In this document: one piece after another, positions 1 to 8,448 of the stretch
How positions within the stretch are numbered: the first letter of the stretch is position 1
How the letters are laid out: each line of letters starts with the position of its first letter
Position numbers and translations under genes: made by a program
Notes under the pieces: model-generated
The model's input: the letters and a program-made list of their open reading frames with translations, nothing else
The model's database searches: none
Told to the model about the DNA's origin: nothing
Assembly (NCBI RefSeq): GCF_001570485.1
Contig: NZ_BCTA01000094.1
Location: 1-64,000 of the forward strand
Direction of reading: 5' to 3'
Source: Mycolicibacterium novocastrense
GTDB lineage: Bacteria > Actinomycetota > Actinomycetes > Mycobacteriales > Mycobacteriaceae
Length of the DNA: 64,000 nt

Positions 1-99
1 GAGTACCTGAAGACGTCGCCACACGCGACGGAATTCTTGCCTTCTCTAGAAATCTGACGGCGAAAAATGCTGCTCGCCAGAGTGTTTGGGCCAAAATCC

Positions 100-1380
100 C
101 TAGTTATCGCTTGGTGGTGGTTGGGGTTCGTAGGGGTCGTACCATTTCCATTCGGCGCGTTCGCCGCGGGGGCCTGGGCAGGGTGGGACCGTTGGTGGTG
201 ATCCGGTGGGTGGGTGTGCGAGTGATCCGGGGTCGAGGGGTTGGCCGTCGCTGCCGGTGACGCGCAGTTGGTCGGCGGGGCCGGTGATGATGATCTGGCC
301 GCGGTGGTGCATGCGGTGGTGATAGGGACACACCAGTATCAGGTTGTGCAGTTCGGTGGGTCCGCCGTCTTCCCAGTGCACGATGTGGTGGGCGTGTAGC
401 CCGCGGGTGGCCCAGCAGCCGGGTACTTGGCAGGTGCGGTCGCGGTGTTCGAGTGCTCGGCGTAGTCGGCGGCTGATCACCCGTGTGGAGCGTCCGGATC
501 CGATGAGTTGGCCGTGGCGTTCGAGCCACACTTGGCAGGTGGTGTCGCACAACAGCATGCGCCGCTCGGCTTCAGAGAGCACCGGTCCCAGATGCGGCCA
601 GGCCGCGGGTTTGTCCAGGTCCAGGTGCACGATGGCGGTGGTGTGTTGATCGTGGGGGCGTCGGGCCACCTCGGTGTCCCAGGCGGTGTGCACGATGCGC
701 ATGAACGCATCGGCCAGGGTGGGAAACGGCGGGCGACACCGCAGATCACCGAGCTGTCGGCGTTCGTGGGTGTCAGCACCGGTGTCGGGGCCGTGATCGG
801 CGGTGTGCTCGCCGATGAGCGCGTCGCGGTGTGATTGCAGGGCGGCCTCGAGTGCGGCGGCCTCGAGGTGGGGCAGGGTGATGCGGTAGGTGGTGGCCTG
901 CTCGCCGACGGTTTTGCTGATGCCCCGTGGCGGGTCGCGGTGGTCGGGTTGGGGGCGCGGTTCGAGTTTGATCGCGAACCGTAGTTGGTTGACCGTGGCC
1001 ACCGAGGCCATGTCGGCGTAGTGCTCATCAGAGCCCGCCCCGGCGTACTGGGCGATGACCCCGACCTGATCCAGCGACAGGCGGCCCTGGCGCATTTGGG
1101 TGGTGCAGCGCGGGAACTCGTCGAAGCGCTGCGCGACGGCGGCCACGTTTTTGGCGGTGGCATCTGCCATGCCCAGTTTCCAGGCCACCAGCGCTTTGAC
1201 CGAGCGCACACCTTCGGCGGTTGACCACAGGCCGTCGCGGTCGATCTCGGCGATGATTTCCACGATGCGCCCATCGATGGCGTTGCGCTGTCCCGACAAC
1301 TCGGCCAACTGCTCCAACAGGCCCACCAAACGCTCGTGGGGACCCACATCCACCTGGGCATCCGCAGAAGCGATCGACAT
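100..1380 (-). CDS. DUF222 / HNH endonuclease domain protein (13E12 repeat family)
   Basis: Protein of 426 aa. The N-terminal two thirds (about 1-290) is the helical DUF222 region typical of the mycobacterial 13E12 repeat family. The C-terminal HNH nuclease motif has Cys317, Cys322, the pair His331-His332, Asn346, Cys351 and a His cluster at 354-359, which is a complete zinc-finger-type HNH site. Members are multicopy in mycobacteria and their biological role is not settled; a DNA nicking or mobile-element function is inferred from the HNH site only. The frame stays open to 1503, but the ATG at 1380 matches the usual family start and the longer N-terminus is Arg/Cys-rich and unlike the family. 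It stands alone, divergent from the L,D-transpeptidase-like gene. Confidence 0.88.
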   Translation of the reverse strand: MSIASADAQVDVGPHERLVGLLEQLAELSGQRNAIDGRIVEIIAEIDRDGLWSTAEGVRSVKALVAWKLGMADATAKNVAAVAQRFDEFPRCTTQMRQGRLSLDQVGVIAQYAGAGSDEHYADMASVATVNQLRFAIKLEPRPQPDHRDPPRGISKTVGEQATTYRITLPHLEAAALEAALQSHRDALIGEHTADHGPDTGADTHERRQLGDLRCRPPFPTLADAFMRIVHTAWDTEVARRPHDQHTTAIVHLDLDKPAAWPHLGPVLSEAERRMLLCDTTCQVWLERHGQLIGSGRSTRVISRRLRRALEHRDRTCQVPGCWATRGLHAHHIVHWEDGGPTELHNLILVCPYHHRMHHRGQIIITGPADQLRVTGSDGQPLDPGSLAHPPTGSPPTVPPCPGPRGERAEWKWYDPYEPQPPPSDN

Positions 1381-1566
1381 GACCACATCATCACAGAAGG
1401 GTCCGACAAATCCGGTACGCCCGATCAGCCGAACCGACTGAGCCAAGTAGCGACACGGTCTCGTATTGGCCGCGAACAGGTTTCGAGGAGCGGTTGACGC
1501 CATATACCGCGGATACGATGTCTCGATTCTGCATTCGAGTGCCCGATTACCCTCGCGAGGTAGCCC

Positions 1567-2238
1567 GTGAGACTGCGAAAGACACTGGCGTACCTCGGTG
1601 TTGCGCTCCTGGCGCTACCGCTCGCCGCACCGGCGGCGGCGCAGCCCGCCGCCGCAACCGCACGGACGACGCAGTGGATCGTCGTCGGCGTACCCACCGC
1701 CGACGCCACCTCGGGCACCCTGACCGCCTTTCAGCGGACCGGACAGCAATGGAAGCCCGTCCTGGGGCCGACGCCGGCCAAAGTGGGTGCCCTCGGCGTG
1801 GGCGCACCCGCTGACGGTGTGCACCGCACGCCGGTGGGAACCTTCACGTTCGATCAGGCCTTCGGCCGTCAACCCAACCCGGGCACCAAGATGCCGTACT
1901 TCCAGACCACGAATCAGGACTGGTGGGACGAGAACGCCTCCTCACCCACGTACAACACCCACGTGCGTGGGCCCCGTAAACCGTCGTCGATCGCCGAGAA
2001 CCTGTATGACTCCGGTCCCGTCTACGACTACGCGGTCAACATCACGGTGAACCCGCAGCGGATTCCGGGACGGGTGTCGGGAATCTTCCTGCATGTGACC
2101 GACGGGAATCCGACGTGGGGTTGTGTGGCAATCGGGCGCGAGGAGATGCGCACACTGCTGACGTGGCTCGATCCCGCCGCGGCGCCGCAGATCACCATCG
2201 GGGTCGGCAGCCCGTCGCTGGTGCTGTCGCGGGCGTGA
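1567..2238 (+). CDS. Secreted L,D-transpeptidase-fold (YkuD) protein, Rv0309-like
   Basis: Protein of 223 aa with a clear Sec signal peptide (Arg/Lys start, hydrophobic 8-24, Ala-rich cleavage zone near 25). The YkuD domain fills the rest: the motif HVTDGNPTWGC supplies His176 and the catalytic Cys186. Family members cross-link or modify peptidoglycan outside the membrane through a Cys acyl-enzyme. Length and layout resemble the M. tuberculosis exported protein Rv0309 rather than the larger Ldt enzymes with Ig-like domains, so cross-linking activity is not assured. The GTG start has GCGAGG about seven bases upstream. The stop abuts that of the convergent MpaB-like gene. Confidence 0.85.
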   Translation: MRLRKTLAYLGVALLALPLAAPAAAQPAAATARTTQWIVVGVPTADATSGTLTAFQRTGQQWKPVLGPTPAKVGALGVGAPADGVHRTPVGTFTFDQAFGRQPNPGTKMPYFQTTNQDWWDENASSPTYNTHVRGPRKPSSIAENLYDSGPVYDYAVNITVNPQRIPGRVSGIFLHVTDGNPTWGCVAIGREEMRTLLTWLDPAAAPQITIGVGSPSLVLSRA

Positions 2239-3522
2239 TCAGCGGCGCAACGGCACCGCGGCCTCGAAAGCCGCTGCTTTGCCGTCGGATTGCCACTGCA
2301 GCCAGTTTTCCCACCGCTTGAGGTTCGATGCCTGCCACCAGCGGTCGAGCCTGGGCGACAACCGCCGCGCGATCTCAAGGGTGAGGATCATCGGAAAGCG
2401 GCTGAGAAGCAACATGATTCCCGGCAGGGCCGACGGTAGCCGGTAGCGACGACGATTCCACGGGAGCATGTACAGCCCGAGATACCCGGCTTGCAGGCGG
2501 TAGTGGTACTCGGCGCGAAGGCGCTCCAGGCCGCGGTGCGACGTCGCGGGTTCGAAAGCCGGAACGAAGGACTGAACGAGTTCGGTGCCACTGTCCGCGC
2601 TGTCATAGCTGCGCGCCGCGTCGCACATGAACAGGATGCGCCATGCATCGGCGACGGTCTCGGGGAAGTAGCCGTCGCATCGGACCCCGACGAGGTGGCC
2701 GCAGTAGCGGTTGAAATGCAGGACGGCGCGCATCTCCCGCGGTGAGGTGAGGTGGCCGAGAAGGAACAGGCCGAACGCCGGTGCGACGCTGCCGCCCAAG
2801 AGCGTCAGCAGCATGGCGGACTGGCTGATCGGCAGACCCCAGCGCTCGACGTCCCACTCCGGGTGCGCTCGGACGCGGTCGCGGACACTGACATGCATGA
2901 TCCGCACGTGCAGGGAAATATTGCGCCCCAACGATCCTGGCGTCAGGATGGCGCCCGGTCGGCAGACTTCGATCCACCACCGCGATGTCTCCAGATACCG
3001 GTGCAGGGCGCGTTGGCCGGCGTAACCGCCGGAGAGCGACAGGGGCACCGCCAGCCAGCCCTCGGTGTAGGTGTCGTTGGTACCGGCGTTGCCGAGCGCG
3101 CCCAGTGCGTAAGCCCACCGACGCCAGACCGCCGCTCCTTCCTCGACGAGGTCCGGGTCGACCCACTCGGGGAGTTGTTCGAATTCCTCGAACAATGCAC
3201 GCATCGACTCGGGCGCCTCGGGCACATGGTCGATGCCTTCCCGCTGGGCCTTCTCGACCTGCTCGCGGGCCTTCCTCGCACCGAGCTCACCGTGATAGGT
3301 CTCGGCGACGAAGCGTTCGGCGACGGGGTCGCCCTCGTTGAGGCCGGCGATGAACGCCCGCGCGGTGGTATCGGAGGGAAGCAGATCGACACGGGCGAGT
3401 CGCTTCACCGCATTCCGCAGGAGCCCGCGGCGGCCGGTCAGCCCCGGGTACCGGAAAGCGGACGGAGCCCCTGGCGGGCGAACTATCGATTCCGGCATGG
3501 CTTTGTCATATCGCATACACAT
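2239..3522 (-). CDS. Oxygenase MpaB family protein (DUF2236)
   Basis: Protein of 427 aa matching the DUF2236 / MpaB / latex-clearing-protein-like family, helical b-type haem proteins that oxygenate or rearrange hydrophobic substrates. Visible hallmarks are the segment LHVRIMHVSVRDRV, with the conserved Arg and His of the haem pocket region, the preceding GSLGRNIS and a later HFNRYCGHLVG block. No signal peptide. The start is uncertain: ATG at 3522 and an internal ATG at 3498 both lack a clear ribosome site. The substrate cannot be read from sequence. It is followed upstream by a flavin monooxygenase relic. Confidence 0.75.
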   Translation of the reverse strand: MCMRYDKAMPESIVRPPGAPSAFRYPGLTGRRGLLRNAVKRLARVDLLPSDTTARAFIAGLNEGDPVAERFVAETYHGELGARKAREQVEKAQREGIDHVPEAPESMRALFEEFEQLPEWVDPDLVEEGAAVWRRWAYALGALGNAGTNDTYTEGWLAVPLSLSGGYAGQRALHRYLETSRWWIEVCRPGAILTPGSLGRNISLHVRIMHVSVRDRVRAHPEWDVERWGLPISQSAMLLTLLGGSVAPAFGLFLLGHLTSPREMRAVLHFNRYCGHLVGVRCDGYFPETVADAWRILFMCDAARSYDSADSGTELVQSFVPAFEPATSHRGLERLRAEYHYRLQAGYLGLYMLPWNRRRYRLPSALPGIMLLLSRFPMILTLEIARRLSPRLDRWWQASNLKRWENWLQWQSDGKAAAFEAAVPLRR

Positions 3523-3563
3523 CGCGCCTGTACGCCGAACACGTTCCTACCGCTATCCGGTCC

Positions 3564-3716
3564 GTGTGTAAGGACGGCATGCTCATCGCCAATGACTGGT
3601 ACCGGCACTGGACCGCGACCACGTCGATCTCCTCACCAACGGCATCCGGGAGATCGACGGACACTGCATCATCACAAAGGACGGCACCGCCCCTGAGGTC
3701 GACACGATTCGCCTGT
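3564..3716 (+). pseudogene. Remnant of a flavin-dependent (Baeyer-Villiger-type) monooxygenase
   Basis: About 150 bp of decayed coding sequence. In one frame it reads CK..MLIANDWY and, after loss of one base near 3602-3604, continues in another frame as ALDRDHVDLLTNGIREIDG, then HCIITKDGT..EVDTI. This is the well-known C-terminal block of class B flavin monooxygenases (consensus GCKR.LISNDYYPAL...V.LVTD.I..I....I.T.DG....D.I). There is no start, no Rossmann motif and no room for the remaining 400 or so residues, so it is a relic left by deletion. The identification is by eye. Confidence 0.65.
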
Positions 3717-3727
3717 GCGCACCTCCA

Positions 3728-4522
3728 TCAAGCGGTTCGGCTGCGCAGCTGTTGGGCGGAGATCAGCACGGAGATGCCGACCACCGCCGCACCGGTCAAC
3801 GAGGCGATCAGGACCGACGTGGTGTCGCTCAGGCGCACCGCGATGCCGATCAGCGCCCAGATGATCACCAGGCCGTAGGCGATGTCGCGGTGGCGCAGGT
3901 TCATCACCAGTCCGAGTGCGGCCGCCACCGCGACCATGATGACGCCCCAGGTCGGCTCGGAGAGACCGAAACCCGACCAGCCGGCGTCATCGAGGGTGAT
4001 GGTCGCGTTGGCGATGGTCGCGACCGAAATCCAGCCCAGGTACACCCGGAACGGGATGTGCACCGTCCACCGCTCGAGCGTCGACGTGGGTGGGCGGGAG
4101 GCTTGCAGGCGGTAGATGACGATGAGGGCGACCAGCAGCACAACCATCACCAGCATGCTCGGCGGAAACTGGTTGTGGTGCCACGCGAACAGCCAGCAAC
4201 AGTTGGCAGCGGCGGTCAGCACGTACCAGGGCGCGATCGCGCGCGCGGCGCCGCTGTCGGCGCGGCGCTGCGCGAGTGCCAGACCCAGGTACACGGTGTA
4301 GGCGATCAGCCCGAGGTAGATGACGCTCCAGATGGAGAAGACGTAACCGGCGGGCACGAAGTACACCTCGACGCGACGGGTGACGTCACCGGTGGTCTGG
4401 CCGTTGATCGGCAGACTGTTGGCGAGGTAGTTGACGACGAGCGTGGCCGCGGTGGCCACACCGACGACAAGTGCCAACAGCACTGTGGAGGTCGATCTTC
4501 TGTCGGCCGTCCGGCTCACCAT
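3728..4522 (-). CDS. TspO/MBR-like tryptophan-rich membrane protein
   Basis: Protein of 264 aa with about seven hydrophobic spans. Trp-rich pairs in helix edges (SIWSVIYLG near 63-71, CCWLFAW near 108-114, YLGWISVATIAN near 160) are typical of the tryptophan-rich sensory protein family related to TspO. At 264 aa it is longer than classic TspO (150-180 aa), so it belongs to the extended branch whose ligand is unknown; tetrapyrrole or sterol binding is known for TspO itself but cannot be assumed here. The ATG is preceded by GAGGAG eight bases upstream. It is followed downstream by the decayed monooxygenase, not by a partner gene. Confidence 0.72.
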   Translation of the reverse strand: MVSRTADRRSTSTVLLALVVGVATAATLVVNYLANSLPINGQTTGDVTRRVEVYFVPAGYVFSIWSVIYLGLIAYTVYLGLALAQRRADSGAARAIAPWYVLTAAANCCWLFAWHHNQFPPSMLVMVVLLVALIVIYRLQASRPPTSTLERWTVHIPFRVYLGWISVATIANATITLDDAGWSGFGLSEPTWGVIMVAVAAALGLVMNLRHRDIAYGLVIIWALIGIAVRLSDTTSVLIASLTGAAVVGISVLISAQQLRSRTA

Positions 4523-4581
4523 GTGGGCTCCTCACGTTCGCGCGGATGTGCGCTGCATGCCCGTTTGCGAGGATTCCGAAC

Positions 4582-5934
4582 CTAGGTTCGCGTGGTGAGG
4601 CCCTGGGCTGTGGCGTTGTCGAAGTCGTCGTCGATGAGAACGACGTCGTGGCCGGCGCGGTCGAGGAACGACGCCGCGATCGACGCCCGATACCCGGAGG
4701 CACAGTGCACCCAGACCGTTGAGGGCGGAACCTCGTTGAGCCGCTTGGGCAGTTCGTGCAGCGGTATGTTCACCGCGGACGGTATGCGCTCGGACTCGTA
4801 CTCGTGGGTCTGCCGCACATCGAGCACCGCCACCGCCTCCGTTCGGCGTCGTTGAGCCAGCCGGCCGAAGTCGGCGACGGAATATGAGCCGAGTGGGAAT
4901 CCGTCGCGTAGCTCGTCAATGTCTCCGGTGGCGGCCCCCGTCAGCAGGTCCACTCCGATGCGCACCAGTTCGCGTTTCGCGTCGGCGATCTGCTCCGGTG
5001 ACTCTCCGATGAGCGTGACCGGGGCGCCCCAGTCGTACAGCCAGCCGAAGTAACTGACAAACGAGCCCGACAGCTCGAAACCCAACGAGCCCTGCAGATG
5101 TCCGGCGGCGAACGCGGTCCGGCTGCGCAGATCGACCACCCACTCGCGGGCCTCGAGACGGCGCCGTAATTCGGCGGGATCGATCGGCTCAGGGGGTGTC
5201 AGGTCGACGGGCGCCGGTCCCCGGCTGTTGATGACGCCCATGTGCGCGTAATACGCGGGGTATGCCGACAGTCCGGCCAGCAGTTCGTCGACGTAGGCCT
5301 GTTCGTCCTGTGTCAGTGCCGGGTTGGTGTGCCGCTGTTCACCGATGGTCGACTCGTCACCGGAAGCCGGTGTGGCCGAACAGAAGCTACCGAATCCGTG
5401 CGTCGGGTAGACCGGTGTGTCGGCGGGCAGGCGATCGGCGAGCTTGTGGACGGAGTGGTACTGCGCGCGTGCGAGTTCTTCGGTGGCGTCCGCGCCGATC
5501 AGGTCGGTGCGCCCGGTGGTGCCGAACAACATCGATCCTCCAGTGAAAACACCGTGAACGTCGTCGTTGTCGTCGCGAAGCACATAGCTGATGTGGTGGT
5601 GGGTGTGACCGGGTGTGTGCACCGCCTCCAACTGGATCGGCCCGGCGTCGATGACGTCACCGTCACTGACGGCACGACGCGCGTAACTCACGTCGTCACC
5701 GGCGGGCACCACGTACTCGGCGCCGACGGTGCGTGACAGTTCCAGTCCACCGGTCAGATAGTCGTTGTGTAGGTGCGTTTCCAGCACATGGGTGATGCGC
5801 GCCTTGCGGCGGCCGGCAACCGCGAGCACTCGGTCGATGTCTCGCTGCGGATCGATCGCAACGGCGACGTCGCCGTGACTGATCAGATAGCTGCGGTCAC
5901 CGAGCCCGGAGGTTTCGATGATCGAGACGTCCAT
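4582..5934 (-). CDS. Metallo-beta-lactamase/rhodanese fusion, putative persulfide dioxygenase
   Basis: Protein of 450 aa. Residues 1-240 are a metallo-beta-lactamase domain with His54-x-His56-x-Asp58, His110 (HTPGH) and HGFGS near 179-183. Residues 252-345 are a rhodanese domain without an active Cys, and 360-440 a second rhodanese with Cys411 in CASGYRA. This layout matches the CstB/ETHE1-like persulfide dioxygenase-sulfurtransferases that oxidise or move sulfane sulfur. The ATG at 5934 was chosen over the much longer open frame because the upstream part lies on the TauE gene. It is the last gene of an operon running from 8315; the gap to tauE is 17 bp. Confidence 0.85.
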   Translation of the reverse strand: MDVSIIETSGLGDRSYLISHGDVAVAIDPQRDIDRVLAVAGRRKARITHVLETHLHNDYLTGGLELSRTVGAEYVVPAGDDVSYARRAVSDGDVIDAGPIQLEAVHTPGHTHHHISYVLRDDNDDVHGVFTGGSMLFGTTGRTDLIGADATEELARAQYHSVHKLADRLPADTPVYPTHGFGSFCSATPASGDESTIGEQRHTNPALTQDEQAYVDELLAGLSAYPAYYAHMGVINSRGPAPVDLTPPEPIDPAELRRRLEAREWVVDLRSRTAFAAGHLQGSLGFELSGSFVSYFGWLYDWGAPVTLIGESPEQIADAKRELVRIGVDLLTGAATGDIDELRDGFPLGSYSVADFGRLAQRRRTEAVAVLDVRQTHEYESERIPSAVNIPLHELPKRLNEVPPSTVWVHCASGYRASIAASFLDRAGHDVVLIDDDFDNATAQGLTTRT

Positions 5935-5951
5935 GGGTTTCCCTTCTGTGG

Positions 5952-6725
5952 TCAACGGAGGAAGATGGTGTCGACGAGAACGTATGCCGCGACGGCGAAT
6001 ACGAGGTAGGCGAACCAGCGCTGCAGGCGATCGGTGTCGACTTTGGTGCCGAAGTATCCCGCGACCAGCGAGGCGGCCGTCGCGGCGGCGACGAACGCCG
6101 CGGTGAGTGACCAGTCGACGCTGATGCCCTGGAGATGCGAGAAGATGCCGGCGAGCGAGTTGGCGACGATGATCAGCAGCGAAGTGCCTATGGCCGTGGA
6201 CATTTCGACGCCGAGAACCACCACGAGTGCCGGGATGATGAGGAAGCCGCCGCCGACGCCGAACAGCCCGGTCAGCAAGCCGACGACAAGACCGGCCCCG
6301 ATCGACCGCGGTACACACCGACGCCAGTTGACCTGCCCGGCGTGGACCTCGCAGGCGGTCCCGGTGTTGTCCTGATCGGCCAGCATGCGGATGCCCGCGA
6401 CCACCATCACGGCCGCAAACCCGATCAGCAGCGCTGACTCGGGCAGATGTCTGCTGATGGCGCTGCCAAGAATGGTCGCGGGGATGCCGGCCGCCGCGAA
6501 GATACCCGCCATCCGCCACCGAACCTGCCCGGCACGAATTTTCGGCAGCACACCGACGGCCGATGCCACGGCCACGACGACCAGAGAGATCGGAATGGCC
6601 TCCTCGATGCCGAGACCCACGCCGTAGACCAGTGCCGGAACGGCGAGGATCGAACCCCCGCCGCCGAGCAGTCCCAGCAGCACACCGATCACCGCGCCGA
6701 GCGTCAGTCCGATCGCCAACGCCAT
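5952..6725 (-). CDS. TauE/SafE family sulfite/organosulfonate exporter
   Basis: Protein of 257 aa, almost wholly hydrophobic with about eight transmembrane segments in two homologous halves. Each half carries the family Gly-rich turn (GLLGGGGSILAVPAL near 18-32 and GLFGVGGGFLIIPAL near 153-167). TauE/SafE proteins export sulfite, thiosulfate or sulfonates. Lying between two metallo-beta-lactamase/rhodanese fusions, it probably removes sulfite or thiosulfate formed from persulfide oxidation; the direction is inferred from context. Confidence 0.88.
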   Translation of the reverse strand: MALAIGLTLGAVIGVLLGLLGGGGSILAVPALVYGVGLGIEEAIPISLVVVAVASAVGVLPKIRAGQVRWRMAGIFAAAGIPATILGSAISRHLPESALLIGFAAVMVVAGIRMLADQDNTGTACEVHAGQVNWRRCVPRSIGAGLVVGLLTGLFGVGGGFLIIPALVVVLGVEMSTAIGTSLLIIVANSLAGIFSHLQGISVDWSLTAAFVAAATAASLVAGYFGTKVDTDRLQRWFAYLVFAVAAYVLVDTIFLR

Positions 6726-6743
6726 GAATTGCCCTCGACCCGC

Positions 6744-6908
6744 CTATCGGCGCCACAACCGACGGCCGGGACGGCGCGGCGGTGCGGTCGCCGATTGACA
6801 GCGGCAACGCTGTTCGGCCGGCACCGACCGCATCACGTCGTCGACGTGCTGGCCGCAGCCGTCCCATGTGGTCTTGCCGCACAATGGGCATCGGATTGCG
6901 TAACACAT
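6744..6908 (-). CDS. 54-residue Cys-rich small protein in the sulfane-sulfur operon
   Basis: Starts MCYAIRCPLCGKTTW and goes on DGCGQHVDDVMRSVP, then QRCRC, with a basic tail ending RRLWRR (54 aa). The Cys pairs (CPLC, C18, CRC) suggest a zinc ribbon or a thiol-reactive site. The gene is real by context: a strong ribosome site (AGAAGGAGA, about eight bases upstream), 27 bp after the upstream gene's stop and 18 bp before the tauE start, in a tight operon. I recall small actinobacterial proteins with a similar CGKTTWxGCGxHV pattern, but no function. A metal-bound or persulfide-carrying role is an inference. Confidence 0.75.
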   Translation of the reverse strand: MCYAIRCPLCGKTTWDGCGQHVDDVMRSVPAEQRCRCQSATAPPRRPGRRLWRR

Positions 6909-6935
6909 ACAGCTGTCTCCTTCTGATCCGGTTCC

Positions 6936-8315
6936 TCAAACTGTTGCGTGGGCATCGATCCACGCGTTGTATCCACCCACCAGGTCGGACACGTGCCGAA
7001 AACCGTTCGCGCGCAGCAACGAAGCCGCGACACTGGATCGCCAGCCGCCCGCACAGTGCAGCACGATCGGCTCGTCGGTCGGCACTTCACTCATGCGGCT
7101 CCGCAACTGCGCCAGCGGGATGTGGATCGATCCGGGGATGGCGCCGGCTTCTCGCTCACCGGGGTTGCGGATATCGATCAACGTCACGGCTTCGGCGGCC
7201 AGCATCTCGTCGAGCTCGGAAACCTCTGTCCGAGGCGCAATCTGCACCAGATCCCGAAGCTCGGCGGGCAACCGATCATCGCGGTCGACGTTGAGATAGC
7301 CCATCACATTGTCCGAGCCGATGCGGGCCAGCCTCAGCGCGGCCTGCTGTTCTTCTCCCGGATAGGTGATCAGGGCGATCGGTTCCCCGACCTCGGCCAC
7401 CATCCCGGCGGTCTCGGCGAACCGCCCGTCGAAACCGACGTTCACCGAGCCGCGCAGGTGGCCCGCGGCGAAATCGTCGACACTGCGCGCGTCCACCACG
7501 CGCACGCCGTCCGCGAGTGCAGCCCGCATCTGCTCCGGGGTCATCCTGGCGACCATGCGCTGCTCTGGCAGCAGCGGGTGAACCCGCTTGTTCATCGCGG
7601 CGTCGACGGCGAAATATGCCGGTGCGGCGGGCTGACCGTGGATGAGCATCGAGACGAAGTCGTCTTCGCTCATCGGTTGAACCGACGGGTTGCTCACCCG
7701 CTGTTCGCCGATTGTCGACGTGAGTTCGGTCGACAGGTTCTTGCCGCACGACGAGCCGGCGCCGTGCGCGGGCAGCACCTTCACGTGGTCGGGCAGTTTC
7801 ATCAACGTGTCGTGGATCGTGTGGAACATCGCACGAGCCAGGTCGCTGGCCGAGCCGTCCCCGATATTGACCAGATCCGGTCTGCCGACGTCACCGATGA
7901 ACAGCGAGTCGCCCGTCAGGACGGCCGTCGGCTCGGCGTCGGCACGCTCGCGAACCAGCACGCTGATCGATTCCCAGGTGTGGCCCGGTGTCGAGAGGAT
8001 CTCCAGGTCGACGTCCCCCAGCGACACGTGTTCCCGGTCAGCCAGGCGGCGGATCGGATAGTCGGTCTCGGCGGCCTCTCCGAAGCCAATCCAAGCGCCG
8101 GTGGCATGGACGAGTTCGAGGTGCCCGGAGACGAAGTCGGCATGGAAGTGGGTGTTGATGACGCCCTCGATCATGAGCCCGTGTCTACGCGCATCGGCCA
8201 GGTATTCGGTGATGTCGCGGCGCGGGTCCACGACAATCGCGCGTCCGGTCGACTCGTCACCGATCAGGTAAGACGCGTGTGACAGGCATTCGATGTAGTA
8301 CTGCTCAAGGATCAT
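6936..8315 (-). CDS. Metallo-beta-lactamase/rhodanese fusion hydrolase, putative persulfide dioxygenase
   Basis: Protein of 459 aa and first gene of the operon. The metallo-beta-lactamase domain (1-240) has His56-x-His58-x-Asp60, His112 in TPGHTWES, the TGDSLFIGDVGRPDL loop and HGAGSSCG near 184-191. A first rhodanese (258-355) lacks an active Cys; the second (366-459) has Cys421 in CAGGWRS. It is the better ETHE1-like candidate of the two paralogues because it keeps the GDVGRPD signature. It probably oxidises glutathione- or mycothiol-like persulfides to sulfite. The ATG has GAAGGGA 13 bases upstream. Three CstR-type operators lie between it and the divergent repressor. Confidence 0.87.
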   Translation of the reverse strand: MILEQYYIECLSHASYLIGDESTGRAIVVDPRRDITEYLADARRHGLMIEGVINTHFHADFVSGHLELVHATGAWIGFGEAAETDYPIRRLADREHVSLGDVDLEILSTPGHTWESISVLVRERADAEPTAVLTGDSLFIGDVGRPDLVNIGDGSASDLARAMFHTIHDTLMKLPDHVKVLPAHGAGSSCGKNLSTELTSTIGEQRVSNPSVQPMSEDDFVSMLIHGQPAAPAYFAVDAAMNKRVHPLLPEQRMVARMTPEQMRAALADGVRVVDARSVDDFAAGHLRGSVNVGFDGRFAETAGMVAEVGEPIALITYPGEEQQAALRLARIGSDNVMGYLNVDRDDRLPAELRDLVQIAPRTEVSELDEMLAAEAVTLIDIRNPGEREAGAIPGSIHIPLAQLRSRMSEVPTDEPIVLHCAGGWRSSVAASLLRANGFRHVSDLVGGYNAWIDAHATV

Positions 8316-8352
8316 CTTCGTTGTCCCTTCTCATCGTCGGGGTGTCGGCTCG

Positions 8353-8368
8353 ATACCCTTCCGGGTAT
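8353..8368. promoter_or_regulatory. CsoR/CstR-type operator 1
   Basis: ATACCCTTCCGGGTAT: arms ATACCC/GGGTAT perfect with a 4-bp centre, matching the G/C-tract-flanked-by-AT style of CsoR-family operators. It sits 38 bp from the start of the divergent sulfur operon. Confidence 0.7.
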
Positions 8369-8376
8369 AGTCGACA

Positions 8377-8392
8377 ATACACCCGGGGGTAT
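8377..8392. promoter_or_regulatory. CsoR/CstR-type operator 2
   Basis: ATACACCCGGGGGTAT: same 16-bp pattern as operator 1 with one mismatch between arms, eight bases further on. Confidence 0.65.
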
Positions 8393-8403
8393 CTATTCCG
8401 CAA

Positions 8404-8419
8404 ATACCCCCGCGGGTAA
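8404..8419. promoter_or_regulatory. CsoR/CstR-type operator 3
   Basis: ATACCCCCGCGGGTAA: third copy of the pattern with one arm mismatch, 30 bp before the repressor start codon, fitting autoregulation. Confidence 0.65.
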
Positions 8420-8448
8420 TCTGGACAGCGAAGTGGAAAGGAAAAGCC

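Noticed and set aside
1..57. Open frame from the left edge to a TGA at 55-57, possible gene end
   Set aside because: Only 18 codons (EYLKTSPHATEFLPSLEI) with no recognisable motif; cannot be distinguished from chance.
5935..6963. Upstream extension of the MBL/rhodanese frame to 6963
   Set aside because: It lies antiphase on the TauE gene and reads as Arg-rich low-complexity; the ATG at 5934 begins the MBL domain.
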